In this document: piece after piece, positions 37,714 to 46,912 of the stretch
Layout: every line of letters begins with the position of its first letter
Numbering within the stretch: position 1 is the stretch's first letter
Assembly: GCF_000297055.2 (NCBI RefSeq)
Contig: NC_022358.1
Location: 1-64,000 of the forward strand
Source: Sulfuricella denitrificans skB26
GTDB taxonomy: Bacteria > Pseudomonadota > Gammaproteobacteria > Burkholderiales > Sulfuricellaceae
Reading direction: 5' to 3'
Length of the DNA: 64,000 nucleotides
Notes under the pieces: model-generated
The model's database searches: none
What the model saw: only the letters and a program-made list of their open reading frames with translations
Told to the model about the DNA's origin: nothing
Program-made: the position numbers and the translations under genes

Positions 37714-39357
37714 TCATAACAGTTCCTCCGGCGCCAGCGTGCCGAGCAGGCCGGCGACCATGCGGCGCCACACGCTCGCCAGCGGTTCGCTGTCGTAACG
37801 CACCAGCCTGCCGTCCTCGCGGCCGACCCAGACGAGCGCGGCGTTCTTGTTGCCGGGCTCAGTCAGCTCGACGCGGAATGCCTCTTCTGGTGCCGTGGCC
37901 TCCTCAAGCAAGGAAGTAAGTTGTGCGCCCAACGCTGCGCTCTCAATTAGTATAGCAATCTCGGTATTCGATACCCGCGAACGCGGATCAAGATTCATCG
38001 AACCGATCAGTACAGATTTTCCATCCACCACTACCGCCTTGACATGCAGACTGGCGCCCGAAGACAGCCCCGGGCGGACACTGCCGGATTGGCCGGCACG
38101 AGGCCGCATCTCATGCAGCTCCACGCCACACGCAATCAGCCTGGGGCGATAGCGTGCATAGCCCGCGTGCACCACCGGAACATCGGTGGATGCCAGGGAA
38201 TTGGTCAGCACGCGGACGTGAACTCCCCGCTTGACGAGGCTGCAAAGCAAATCCACGCCGCGCGCAGACGGGATGAAATAGGGCGAAATCAGGATCGTCT
38301 CATGCTGCGCGTTTTCGACAAGCCGACGGATGGCCATGGCAACCGGCCGGCCTTGTTTGGCCGCATCAGCAACCGCTAATGCGGGCACATGTGTATCGTA
38401 GACCGTGGCGTACGCGGGCACGAGCGGGAATTGGCCCGCGCGCACCAGGGGCCCGATTCCGCTCGCGCGCAGCGTGCGGGCATATTCCGTGGTGTGGAAG
38501 CGCTCGGCATGCGCCGCCATGCGCGACAGAACCAGATCCACATCCCCAGCGCCCGGCGCCCCACCCACAAACGCCGCGATTGGCACTGCCAGATCGCTGT
38601 TCCAATATTCGTCGAAACTGCGCGACATCTCCATCACCACCGGGCCGGCTGCGAGCACGTCGAGGTCCGCAAAGTCGTTGTCCGTACCCACGTTGAAGTA
38701 GGCGTCGCCCAGATTGCGCCCACCGATAACAGCGACCGCATTGTCGGCGATCCACAGCTTGTTGTGCATGCGCCGGTTGAGCCGGGCGCTGTCGCCGAGC
38801 AACTCGAACAACCGGGATATGCCCAGCGGACCGCGATAAGTAAAGGGATTGAAGACACGGACCTGGACATTCGGATGCGCCGCAAGGGCGGCGAGATCGA
38901 AATCCCGGCCGACCGCGTAAATGTCGTCGATCAGTAGCCGCTCGCGCACACCGCGCTGTGCCGCGCGTAGGGCCCGGTAAAGCAGCAGCGTGGCGCTCGC
39001 ATCCTCCGCCACGATGTAATACTGCAGGTCGAGCGTGCGTTCGGATGACTCCGCCAGCGCCGCCCGGGCAAGAAAGGCCTCCTGCCCCGAAACAAGCAGG
39101 TGAAAACCGGACAGGTCGGGAGATACCCCGAGTTGCTCGGAAAAGGCGCGTCCTAGCGAGGTTTCTTCCGGATGGCCAATGGCAAATGACGGCGGACGCG
39201 GAACATCGGTACGGTAAGTCGAGCAGCCCGTGGTGGCCGCTGTCGCTGCGATCAAGAGTGTCAGGTACAGTGTTCTCAATCTCCAAAACAACCCCTGCCC
39301 ACCTGGCTGGGCAAATTGGCGGACGATCTCACCGCGACCGAAGCGCACGGTGCTCAC
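37714..39357 (-). CDS. Phospholipase D / cardiolipin-synthase-like protein
   Basis: This 547-aa protein has two HKD motifs: HNKLWIADNAVAVIGGRNLGD and HVKAVVVDGKSVLIGSMNLDPRS. An N-terminal signal segment (LYLTLLIAATAATTGC) suggests a lipoprotein. Family members transfer phosphatidyl groups (cardiolipin synthesis) or hydrolyse phospholipids. It starts at GTG overlapping the stop of the upstream membrane protein, as part of the long operon from the RND and YeeE genes. Confidence 0.9.
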   Translation of the reverse strand: MSTVRFGRGEIVRQFAQPGGQGLFWRLRTLYLTLLIAATAATTGCSTYRTDVPRPPSFAIGHPEETSLGRAFSEQLGVSPDLSGFHLLVSGQEAFLARAALAESSERTLDLQYYIVAEDASATLLLYRALRAAQRGVRERLLIDDIYAVGRDFDLAALAAHPNVQVRVFNPFTYRGPLGISRLFELLGDSARLNRRMHNKLWIADNAVAVIGGRNLGDAYFNVGTDNDFADLDVLAAGPVVMEMSRSFDEYWNSDLAVPIAAFVGGAPGAGDVDLVLSRMAAHAERFHTTEYARTLRASGIGPLVRAGQFPLVPAYATVYDTHVPALAVADAAKQGRPVAMAIRRLVENAQHETILISPYFIPSARGVDLLCSLVKRGVHVRVLTNSLASTDVPVVHAGYARYRPRLIACGVELHEMRPRAGQSGSVRPGLSSGASLHVKAVVVDGKSVLIGSMNLDPRSRVSNTEIAILIESAALGAQLTSLLEEATAPEEAFRVELTEPGNKNAALVWVGREDGRLVRYDSEPLASVWRRMVAGLLGTLAPEELL

Positions 39358-40565
39358 TCCACTTTTCCCCGCAGGAACATGACGAGAATCAGCCCGGACA
39401 GCAACGCCGCGCCAATGGTCCAGGCCAGCACCGCACCAAGCCCGGTGCGGTAATACCAGGTGGAAATACTGGCGGCGATGAAGCCGATCTCGCTGGCGCC
39501 GAAGACGATGGTGAGCCAGAACTGCAACAGAGTCATGTGACGCTGGGAGCGCGTGGTGATGGCGAAGCTCACCGCTTCCAGCCGCTCCATCACGGCATCG
39601 TAAATGTCCTCGACGCCGAGCAGGCGTTCGCCGTCAGCGGTCACGGCATCGCTGAAGCGGGTGGCGTTGGTGATCGCGCCGTAGTATTCCTCCAGGCCGT
39701 CGATCACCTCCTGCTTGAGCATGATGAGTTCCTCGACCGATTTCGGCATGTGGCGCGATAGCCGGTCGTAGAGGTGTTGCAGCACCGCGTGTTCCAGCAA
39801 CAGGAGTTCCAACGTGACGAGAAAAGGCAGGGCGCTCTTCGGCGGCAGGCCCGCAGGTGGCACATCCCCGGCAGCGCCTTCCTGGTCATGCAGATCAAGC
39901 CCGCTACGGCGCGAGAGCAAGGTCATGCCGCCTTGTCTTGCACAGTAGTCACGGGACAGTTCCTCCGCCACAACTCCGGGCTTCAACGCCCGCTGTGATC
40001 GGTCGAGCAACAGCAGGCGCACGAGGTCCGGCCCATTCTGATCGATGAAGGCGGCCAGTGGTTGTTGCCGCAAACGCAGCAAGATCAGCGGGAGATACAA
40101 CCCCGACCAGGTGGCCTTGCCGGTGATCTCGTGATTGACCGAGCCCAGAAACCGCCACAGACGCACGATCAGTCCGTCTTCCCCTTCCGGGTCGAGCCAC
40201 GTTATCCAGCGTGCGGCGTCGAAAGACTGCGATGGCGCAGGCAGCCAAACCTCCCAAAGTGCCACGCCCGACTTGTGGCTGAGCAGATAGACGTCGGCAT
40301 GTGCGGGAGCTTCATCCGCGAGCCCTTCCAGCGCGATACGGCCCAGCGGCCAGCGGGTGATGCGTCGCGCTTCCAGGAAGGTCTTGCCCAGCAGCCGCCG
40401 TTCGAACTCGGCAAGGCCCGTCGTGTATGCCTGCGACTCGCCGGGCGGCAGCGGCGCCACACCGGGAGGCAGCGTGCCAAAGCCCTTGAACACGCCTTTC
40501 AGCCGGACAGAAAAAAGCAGGGTGAAGGCAGGTTCGACAACGGACGCATTCTGATCCATGCTCAC
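39354..40565 (-). CDS. Hypothetical protein with C-terminal membrane helices
   Basis: This 403-aa protein has a large soluble part. Its C-terminus (MERLEAVSFAITTRSQRHMTLLQFWLTIVFGASEIGF...AVLAWTIGAALLSGLILVMFLRGK) holds two membrane helices after a coiled-coil-like segment, which recalls CorA-type topology. There is no CorA GMN motif. I do not recognise the family. A GTG at 40565 overlaps the YeeE stop by 4 bp; an ATG lies at 40559. Downstream is the phospholipase D gene. Confidence 0.65.
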   Translation of the reverse strand: MSMDQNASVVEPAFTLLFSVRLKGVFKGFGTLPPGVAPLPPGESQAYTTGLAEFERRLLGKTFLEARRITRWPLGRIALEGLADEAPAHADVYLLSHKSGVALWEVWLPAPSQSFDAARWITWLDPEGEDGLIVRLWRFLGSVNHEITGKATWSGLYLPLILLRLRQQPLAAFIDQNGPDLVRLLLLDRSQRALKPGVVAEELSRDYCARQGGMTLLSRRSGLDLHDQEGAAGDVPPAGLPPKSALPFLVTLELLLLEHAVLQHLYDRLSRHMPKSVEELIMLKQEVIDGLEEYYGAITNATRFSDAVTADGERLLGVEDIYDAVMERLEAVSFAITTRSQRHMTLLQFWLTIVFGASEIGFIAASISTWYYRTGLGAVLAWTIGAALLSGLILVMFLRGKVE

Positions 40566-41164
40566 TCCGACAATTCCTTCGCGCTGATCGCGCCGCCATC
40601 GCGGTTTTCAAACCAGGCGCCCAAACGGAAGCCTGCGAACGCCAGCCCGGCCAGCCCGGCCAGCGACAACAGGATCAGCCAGGTCGGTAACCCGGTCAGC
40701 GCGGCAAGCGTCTGGCCCTTGGGGCCTTGCGCAGCCATGTATATCCCCTGCAGCGCCTTGAAATTTGCGGCAAACAGGGTCGTGCCGATCAGCATGCCCA
40801 GCATGAAGACCAGGGCATCGACCCGCCCGGTAAACAAACCGACCACGGAAGTGCCGGGACAGTAGCCGCCGATGGCCATGCCCGCGCCCAGCAGGGCACC
40901 ACCGATGGTCATGGCCCAGAAAAATGTAGTTTGAATCTTCAGTGCATCGAAGCGCAACCAGCCGATGACGTCGAATAGCCACAGGCCAGCCGCCGCGACG
41001 ACGATGGCGGTGAACATGACCTTGAACACACTCCAGTCGCGCAGTGTGAATTGCGCAGTCAGTTTGCGCGGGCTACCGAGGCCGGAAACATCGAGAAAAT
41101 AGCCAAAAAAGAATCCGGCCACGAGCACGGCCAGCATGCCGCTGTTTTCGAGAGGGAAGTTCAT
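40562..41164 (-). CDS. YeeE/YedE-family sulfur transporter, C-terminal half (separate gene)
   Basis: This 200-aa membrane protein has about five helices and the conserved Cys motif GGYCPGTSVVGLFTGRVDAL. YeeE (TsuA) proteins import thiosulfate through cysteine relay sites. Here the protein is split into two genes. The ATG at 41164 overlaps the other half by 4 bp, so the pair is co-translated. The substrate is probably thiosulfate or another sulfur compound, by family. Confidence 0.85.
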   Translation of the reverse strand: MNFPLENSGMLAVLVAGFFFGYFLDVSGLGSPRKLTAQFTLRDWSVFKVMFTAIVVAAAGLWLFDVIGWLRFDALKIQTTFFWAMTIGGALLGAGMAIGGYCPGTSVVGLFTGRVDALVFMLGMLIGTTLFAANFKALQGIYMAAQGPKGQTLAALTGLPTWLILLSLAGLAGLAFAGFRLGAWFENRDGGAISAKELSE

Positions 41165-41601
41165 TGCCAGAGCCTCCGTGTCAGCGCCGACAGCAACAGG
41201 CCGGCGGCAAAGAATGCGATCAGGAATACAAACGCCGCCACCGCCAGCACGGCACCGCCGGAAAGTCCCAATCCGCTGGTGCATCCGCGCGCCAGCGGCG
41301 CGCCGAAGCCGGTGAGCACCCCGCCGCCCAAAGCCAATACCAGCCGAACAGCCACGCCGACGATTTCCCAACTGATCCATTCATCGAGGGGATGGCCCTT
41401 GGCGAGATAGGGCTTGAAATAAGCGTTGGCTTCGGCCCACACGGGATTAGCCATATCACTCAGCCAGACCGCCGTGCGCGTGAAAAATCCGTTCGCGCCC
41501 AGGCCGTGGCCGGTAAACAGAAACATGCCCAGCAACGCCAGGCCCAGCCCGGCACCCGCCGCGAGCGGCGGCCAAAAGTTTTGTGCTTGTCTGTCGTCCA
41601 T
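41161..41601 (-). CDS. YeeE/YedE-family sulfur transporter, N-terminal half (separate gene)
   Basis: This 146-aa membrane protein has about four helices and the second conserved Cys motif GFGAPLARGCTSGLGLSGGAVL. The ATG at 41601 starts at MDDRQAQNFW; the frame is open upstream, but that part is not membrane-like. It is followed by the C-terminal-half gene and preceded by the reductase gene with a 25-bp gap. Confidence 0.85.
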   Translation of the reverse strand: MDDRQAQNFWPPLAAGAGLGLALLGMFLFTGHGLGANGFFTRTAVWLSDMANPVWAEANAYFKPYLAKGHPLDEWISWEIVGVAVRLVLALGGGVLTGFGAPLARGCTSGLGLSGGAVLAVAAFVFLIAFFAAGLLLSALTRRLWQ

Positions 41602-41626
41602 GTTCAACTCCGCGTGTCGATGCGCA

Positions 41627-42715
41627 TCATTCCAGCCCGAAGGAATCAATGACGATGTGGTCGGGGGCGATGCCCGCCGCATGCAGGGCGTCCACCACTG
41701 GGGGAATCATGCCGGGCGGCCCGGCGACATAGGCATCGTGGCCGGCGATGGGCAAAGGGCTCTGGCGCAAGGCATCTGCGACATTACCCTCCACCACCAT
41801 CACCCCGTGCGGAATCCGGAAAGCATCGAGGCCGCGCTCGGCGGCGAGCACGATATGCAGGTTCGGATATTGGCGAGTCCAGGCGACAATCAGGCCCACG
41901 GCGTAGCAATCATTCATATCCCGCATTCCCCAGAAAAGCTGCATTTCACGCTGCGGGGCGAGCTTGAGCTGCTGTTCGATCAGCGCCTTGATCGGTGCGA
42001 AGCCGGTGCCGCCTGCGACAAACAGCAGCGGCCGGTCGAGCGGCGAGCGCATGGTGAAATGGCCCAGCGGACCGCGCACCTGCATGAGGTCGCCCTCCTT
42101 CATGCGCTTGAATGCCCAGTCGGAGAGACGGCCGCCTTCTACCTGGTGAATGTGCAGCTCAATGCTGCCGTCGTCGCGCGGGGTGTTGGCAATGGAATAG
42201 GCGCGCGAAAGATAGGGGCTGCCGGGAATCCATACTTCCACATACTGCCCCGGTGCGAACTCGCAGAAGCACTCGCCGCTTGTAACCGGCGCCAGCCGAA
42301 CTACCAGGATGTCGGGTGTCTGGCGGTAGATGTGATCAACCCGGAGTTCGACCATGCGGTCGGGATGGGGCATCTGCGACGACCAGGCAAGCTGGTCATG
42401 GCGTGCGATCAGGTCGTCTTCGATGGCGTGGCGCACCTCGGGTTTTGCTTCGAGCGCGAACACCGTCGAGAGAGGTGGAAACCGTATCGCGTGCGTCGGG
42501 CAGGTATTGGCGCAGGTGGTGCAGCCGACCATGCAGTTGAGCGGGTCGACCACCACGCTTTTCTTGCACTCATAATCGAAGCGGTAAACCAGACGGCTGC
42601 AACCGGTGACGCAGGTGCCGCAACCGATGCAGGCGTCCTCGATCACCGTCGGGTTCCAGTGGATCTGTTCGCGCGGCACGCCGTGCCAGGGTTTCAGAAA
42701 TTTCGGATCAGGCAT
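41627..42715 (-). CDS. Ferredoxin-flavodoxin-reductase-type oxidoreductase (4Fe-4S plus FAD/NAD)
   Basis: This 362-aa protein has two 4Fe-4S motifs near the N-terminus (ACIGCGTCVTGCSRL and CMVGCTTCANTCPTHAI). An FAD-binding domain (YLSRAYSIANTP) and an NAD-binding domain (FVAGGTGFAPIKALIE, AYVAGPPGMIPP) follow. It should move electrons between NAD(P)H and an iron-sulfur or quinone partner. Overlap with the RND gene (8 bp) links it to efflux and sulfur transport in one operon, but its partner is unknown. Confidence 0.88.
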   Translation of the reverse strand: MPDPKFLKPWHGVPREQIHWNPTVIEDACIGCGTCVTGCSRLVYRFDYECKKSVVVDPLNCMVGCTTCANTCPTHAIRFPPLSTVFALEAKPEVRHAIEDDLIARHDQLAWSSQMPHPDRMVELRVDHIYRQTPDILVVRLAPVTSGECFCEFAPGQYVEVWIPGSPYLSRAYSIANTPRDDGSIELHIHQVEGGRLSDWAFKRMKEGDLMQVRGPLGHFTMRSPLDRPLLFVAGGTGFAPIKALIEQQLKLAPQREMQLFWGMRDMNDCYAVGLIVAWTRQYPNLHIVLAAERGLDAFRIPHGVMVVEGNVADALRQSPLPIAGHDAYVAGPPGMIPPVVDALHAAGIAPDHIVIDSFGLE

Positions 42716-45700
42716 GTTGTTCTCCTTTGAGTGCCGGATTGCCTGTTTCCCGGTTCGCCATCAAATACAGGACGGGCATCAGGAACAGGGACACGAAGTT
42801 CTCCATCAACAGACCGCCGATGGCGGCGATAGCCATGGGTTGCAGCATGTCGCCACCGGCCTCAAGCGCCAGCGCCAAGGGAACCAGACCGATCAGAATG
42901 GCGGTGGTGACCATGATGCGCGGCCGCAGGCGCAGTTTCGCCGCCTTGAGCACCGCGTCGCGCACCGGTAACTGATTTTCCTCCTCCAGCACGCGGGCAT
43001 AAGTGAACAGCAGCACCCCGGCATTGACCACCGCCGCCAGGACCACCAGCACACCGATGATGACGGTGGCGCCGAGCGGTTTGCCGGTGAAGAGCAACAA
43101 ACCCGCCGAACCAGCCAGGCAAAACGGCACGCTGCCGAGGATGAGGGCGGGCAGCTTGACGCTGTTGAACTGCACGGCGAGCACGATGAAGGAAAAGAAC
43201 ACCGCGAAAACGAGAATCAACAGGACGGAGCGGGTCATCTCGCTCATCATTTGCGCCTGGCCGCCATAGGACAGTTGATAGCCGGGCGGGACGGTTTCCT
43301 TGGCCATGGCAGTCTGGAGTTCGCCCAGTGCTTCACCCACACTCACGCCGCTCGCATCGCCGCGCACGATCACCATTTTCACCTGATTCTCACGCACGAT
43401 TTCCACCGGCCCGCTGGCGAGCCGCACCTGCGCCAGGTCGATGAGACGCACGGAGCCGCCCTGAACGGTGGTGATGCGTAAATTTTCCAGATCGCTGCGG
43501 TTGCTCACACGGGACTCCGGCACCATCACCCGGATGTCGTAGTCGTAATTCCCCTCGCGCAAGCGCGTGGCGACCGTTCCCGACACTAGGGTGCGCAGAG
43601 TGTCCGCCACGTCGGCTACCGACACGCCCATCTCGGCCGCCCGGGCGCGATCCACCTTGACCTGATACTCCGGCTTGGAGAGGTCCATGGCCACGTAGAC
43701 GTTGGTGAAATGTTTCAGCTCGTTCATGGTTTGCGAGACATGGCGCGCCATGTCGAACAGCCGCGCCATGTCCGCGCCCTTGATTTTTACCTCGATGTCC
43801 GCATCGCCCAGTTTGCGCATGCCCTTGACCTTGGTTTGCGAAACCGTGACCTTGCCGCCCGGCGCCGGAACCTTGACGACGATGGGACGCAATTCGGCAA
43901 TGTATTGCTGGGTACTGATCGTACGTGCCTCGCCCGGCAGTAACTGGACGTTGATCTCGCCCTCGTTGGCGATCTCGAAGGTGACGGTGCCCACCGCCTT
44001 GCCACCGGCCATGGCGAACAGGCTTTCGATGCGCTTGTCGCCACCGATGCGCTGTTCGATGTCGCGCAGCACCCGGTCGGTTTCGGCCAGCGAGGCGCCG
44101 GTGGGCAGCTTGACCTTGACCAGGATGCGCCCGTCGTCCATCTGCGGCAGGAATTCGCTGCCCAGCTTGACCGTGGCGAATCCACCCGCCACTGCGGTGA
44201 CGATGAAGACGGCGAGAACCGGATAGCGGTAATCGAGCATCCACGCCAGCCAGCGGCCATAAGCCTGGGTAATGCGATCAAAGAACGCCTCGAAGCGGCC
44301 TTTGGCCTGAATTTTCACCGCACTGCCAAGCAAGGCGGCGGTCAGCATCGGGGTGAGGGTAACGGCAGTGGCGAGGCTGATGAGCACAATCCCGGCGATG
44401 ACCAGGATGAGTTCGCGAAACAGCAGGCTGACCAACCCCGGCACCAGGAGAAAAGGTACGAACAGGGCGAGGAAGGCCAGGGTAGAGGCAACCACCGCCG
44501 GGCCGATGTCGGCGGTGGCGGTTGTCACCAGTTCGTTGATCGGCTGTTCGGGGTGTTCATCGCGCTGCCGCGAGATCGCCTCGATCACCAGGATAGAGTT
44601 GTCTACCAGCACGCCGATGGCGATCACCAGGCCACCAAGGGAAAAGATATTGAGCGAGAAACCGGCCATCTGCATGAGGCCGAAATTCATGATGAGGATC
44701 AGCGGCAGTGCCACGGCAATGACCACCACTTGCCGCCAGGAACCGAGGAATAGCCAGACGATCAGCACCACCAGGATCGCGGCCTCCGCCGCTGCGGTTT
44801 TCACCCCCTTGAGCGCATCCACGACATAGGTGCCCTGATTTTCCACCATGCCCAGCGCGATGCCTTGCGGCAGGCCGGACTTGAGTTCGGCGAGGCGTTT
44901 TTCCACGGCGCGCGACACCTCGACAGTGTTGGCATCGGCCTGCTTGAGCACCGAAAGCTTGACTGCGGGTTGCCGATCCAGGCGGGTAATGACGCGCGCT
45001 TCCCGGTGCGAGTCCACCACCTCGGCCACGTCCCGCAGGAACACCTTGGCCGCGCCATCGCGCAGCAACACGATGTTGCGAATATCATCCAGCGAGGCGT
45101 ATTCGCCCATGGTGCGGGCGATGATTTCCTGTGGGCCGACCGTCACGCGACCGCCGAACTGCTGCACGTTTTCCTCGCGCAGCCGCTTCAGGACGCCGCT
45201 GATGGTGAGGCCGTATTTTTCCAGCGCATCGGGCTTCAAATGCACGCGAATCTCGCGTTGCAAGCCGCCGACGATCTCGGTGCCGGCCACGCCGGGCACT
45301 GAAAGTATCTGGTCTTGCAGCCATTCGTCAGTCCAGGTGCGCAGCTTCACCAAGTCGAGGCGGTCGGAACGCACTGTCAGTTGCAGGATCGGTATCTGCG
45401 ACGGATCGGCCTTGAAGATCACCGGCGGGTCGATGTCCTTCGGCAGCTTGCGCGCCACCCGCGCCAGGGCTGCGGTAGCATCCTGGTAAGCCACGTTGAT
45501 GTTCACCCCGTAGCGAAAGTTGGCGATCAGGCTGTACATGCCTTCGATGGAGGAGGATTCAAGATAGTCGAGGCCGTCCACCGTCATCATCTGGCGCTCG
45601 ATGGGATCGGCCAAACCCCGTTCGATCTCTTCCGGCGTAGCGCCGCTCCAATAGATGTTGAGCTTGACCATCGGATAGGTCATATCCGGCAGAAAATTGA

Positions 45701-45800
45701 CCGGCAAGCGCCACAGGCCATATAGACCCAGCACAGCCAGCGCGAGCACGATGGCGCTGGTGGCAAGACGGCGGCGGACCGAGTAAACGGTGATTTTCAT
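42708..45800 (-). CDS. RND-family efflux transporter permease
   Basis: This inner-membrane proton-driven pump is 1030 aa, with the AcrB-like duplicated layout of 12 membrane helices and two large periplasmic loops. The helix-4 region is VLVDNSILVIEAI, with one aspartate and an Asn where many pumps have a second Asp. Other motifs are RGLADPIERQM and GSEFLPQMDDGRI. It overlaps the membrane-fusion gene by 4 bp. Substrate may be drugs, metals or other compounds and cannot be assigned. Confidence 0.93.
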   Translation of the reverse strand: MKITVYSVRRRLATSAIVLALAVLGLYGLWRLPVNFLPDMTYPMVKLNIYWSGATPEEIERGLADPIERQMMTVDGLDYLESSSIEGMYSLIANFRYGVNINVAYQDATAALARVARKLPKDIDPPVIFKADPSQIPILQLTVRSDRLDLVKLRTWTDEWLQDQILSVPGVAGTEIVGGLQREIRVHLKPDALEKYGLTISGVLKRLREENVQQFGGRVTVGPQEIIARTMGEYASLDDIRNIVLLRDGAAKVFLRDVAEVVDSHREARVITRLDRQPAVKLSVLKQADANTVEVSRAVEKRLAELKSGLPQGIALGMVENQGTYVVDALKGVKTAAAEAAILVVLIVWLFLGSWRQVVVIAVALPLILIMNFGLMQMAGFSLNIFSLGGLVIAIGVLVDNSILVIEAISRQRDEHPEQPINELVTTATADIGPAVVASTLAFLALFVPFLLVPGLVSLLFRELILVIAGIVLISLATAVTLTPMLTAALLGSAVKIQAKGRFEAFFDRITQAYGRWLAWMLDYRYPVLAVFIVTAVAGGFATVKLGSEFLPQMDDGRILVKVKLPTGASLAETDRVLRDIEQRIGGDKRIESLFAMAGGKAVGTVTFEIANEGEINVQLLPGEARTISTQQYIAELRPIVVKVPAPGGKVTVSQTKVKGMRKLGDADIEVKIKGADMARLFDMARHVSQTMNELKHFTNVYVAMDLSKPEYQVKVDRARAAEMGVSVADVADTLRTLVSGTVATRLREGNYDYDIRVMVPESRVSNRSDLENLRITTVQGGSVRLIDLAQVRLASGPVEIVRENQVKMVIVRGDASGVSVGEALGELQTAMAKETVPPGYQLSYGGQAQMMSEMTRSVLLILVFAVFFSFIVLAVQFNSVKLPALILGSVPFCLAGSAGLLLFTGKPLGATVIIGVLVVLAAVVNAGVLLFTYARVLEEENQLPVRDAVLKAAKLRLRPRIMVTTAILIGLVPLALALEAGGDMLQPMAIAAIGGLLMENFVSLFLMPVLYLMANRETGNPALKGEQHA

Positions 45801-46912
45801 GGCTGCGTAGCCTTGGGCTTGGCCGCATCACCCGCATTCTTGGCAGCAGCCTCCGGCAATTTCACCGCCGCGCCATCCTTGAGTTTTTCCTGCCCGGCGA
45901 CGATGAGCTTGTCGCCTGCGTCGAGACCGCTGACGATGCGCACCCGGCCATCCACCTCGATACCGGTTTCCACCTTGCGTCGCACCGCCTTGCCGTCTTT
46001 CGCGACGAACACCGCAAAGCCGCCGCCGGGTATGGCGGCCAGGCTGTAGGCTGGAACCGTGATCGTATCGGCGAGCGTCTCCCTCACCAGAAAAGCGCGG
46101 GCGAACATGCCGGGCAGCAGATTGGGCACATCAGCGACGGTGATTTCTGCGGTGCGGGTACGGGTGCGGATGTCGAGATAGGGATAGAGCCGCGACACGC
46201 TGCCGGCATAGCGTTTTCCCGGATAGGCGTCGAGTTCGACTTCTGCCTTCATGCCCAGCGCCAGGCGGGCGGCTTCCTGTTCCGGCACCGCGAGGCGCAC
46301 GATCAGGCTTTTCGGTTCGTAGATTTCGGCCAGCGGCGCGCGTGGGGCGACGAAATCGCCGTCGCGCACCTTCATTTTCGACACCACACCCGCCCAAGGG
46401 GCAAGCACCGCATAGTCGCGCGTGGTCTCCTGCGCCTTGACCAGCAGCGCCCGCATCCGCGCCGCGTTCGCCGCCGCACTATCCAGTTGCTCGCCCGCCA
46501 GCGCGCCGCTTTCGACTAGGCGGCGGGTGCGGGCAAGATTGTCTTCTTCTTTCTTCAAATCTTCGCGCGATGAGGCAACCAGCGCCGTAGCGCCTTCCGT
46601 GCGCCCGAGGGTGAGCAGCACCTGGCCGGCCTTGACCAGGTCGCCTTCGCGCACGCGCACGCCGAGCACCGGGCCTTCGGCGGGCGAGGCCAGTTGCGCG
46701 ATGCGCCCCGCCTCCACCGAGCCGGTGAGCGCGATAGTCAGCACCAATGGCGCCTTCTTCACGATTTCCACCCGGACTGGCGCGGCTTTCTCGACGGCCT
46801 TGTCCTTGGCGGGTTCCACCTTTTTTTCATCCTTGCCGCAGGCGCCGAGGGCAAGCAGGAAAACCAGGCTGACAGCCAGCAGCGGCTTGGCGAAATTGTG
46901 GTTCGATTTCAT
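45797..46912 (-). CDS. RND efflux membrane-fusion (periplasmic adaptor) lipoprotein
   Basis: This 371-aa protein has a signal peptide with lipobox LALGAC (Cys26), a lipoyl domain (GPVLGVRVREGDLVKAGQVLLTLG), a helical hairpin, and a second lipoyl half (YAVLAPWAGVVSKMKVRDGDFV). It links the RND pump to the TolC-like channel. It overlaps both neighbours by 4 bp. Confidence 0.92.
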   Translation of the reverse strand: MKSNHNFAKPLLAVSLVFLLALGACGKDEKKVEPAKDKAVEKAAPVRVEIVKKAPLVLTIALTGSVEAGRIAQLASPAEGPVLGVRVREGDLVKAGQVLLTLGRTEGATALVASSREDLKKEEDNLARTRRLVESGALAGEQLDSAAANAARMRALLVKAQETTRDYAVLAPWAGVVSKMKVRDGDFVAPRAPLAEIYEPKSLIVRLAVPEQEAARLALGMKAEVELDAYPGKRYAGSVSRLYPYLDIRTRTRTAEITVADVPNLLPGMFARAFLVRETLADTITVPAYSLAAIPGGGFAVFVAKDGKAVRRKVETGIEVDGRVRIVSGLDAGDKLIVAGQEKLKDGAAVKLPEAAAKNAGDAAKPKATQP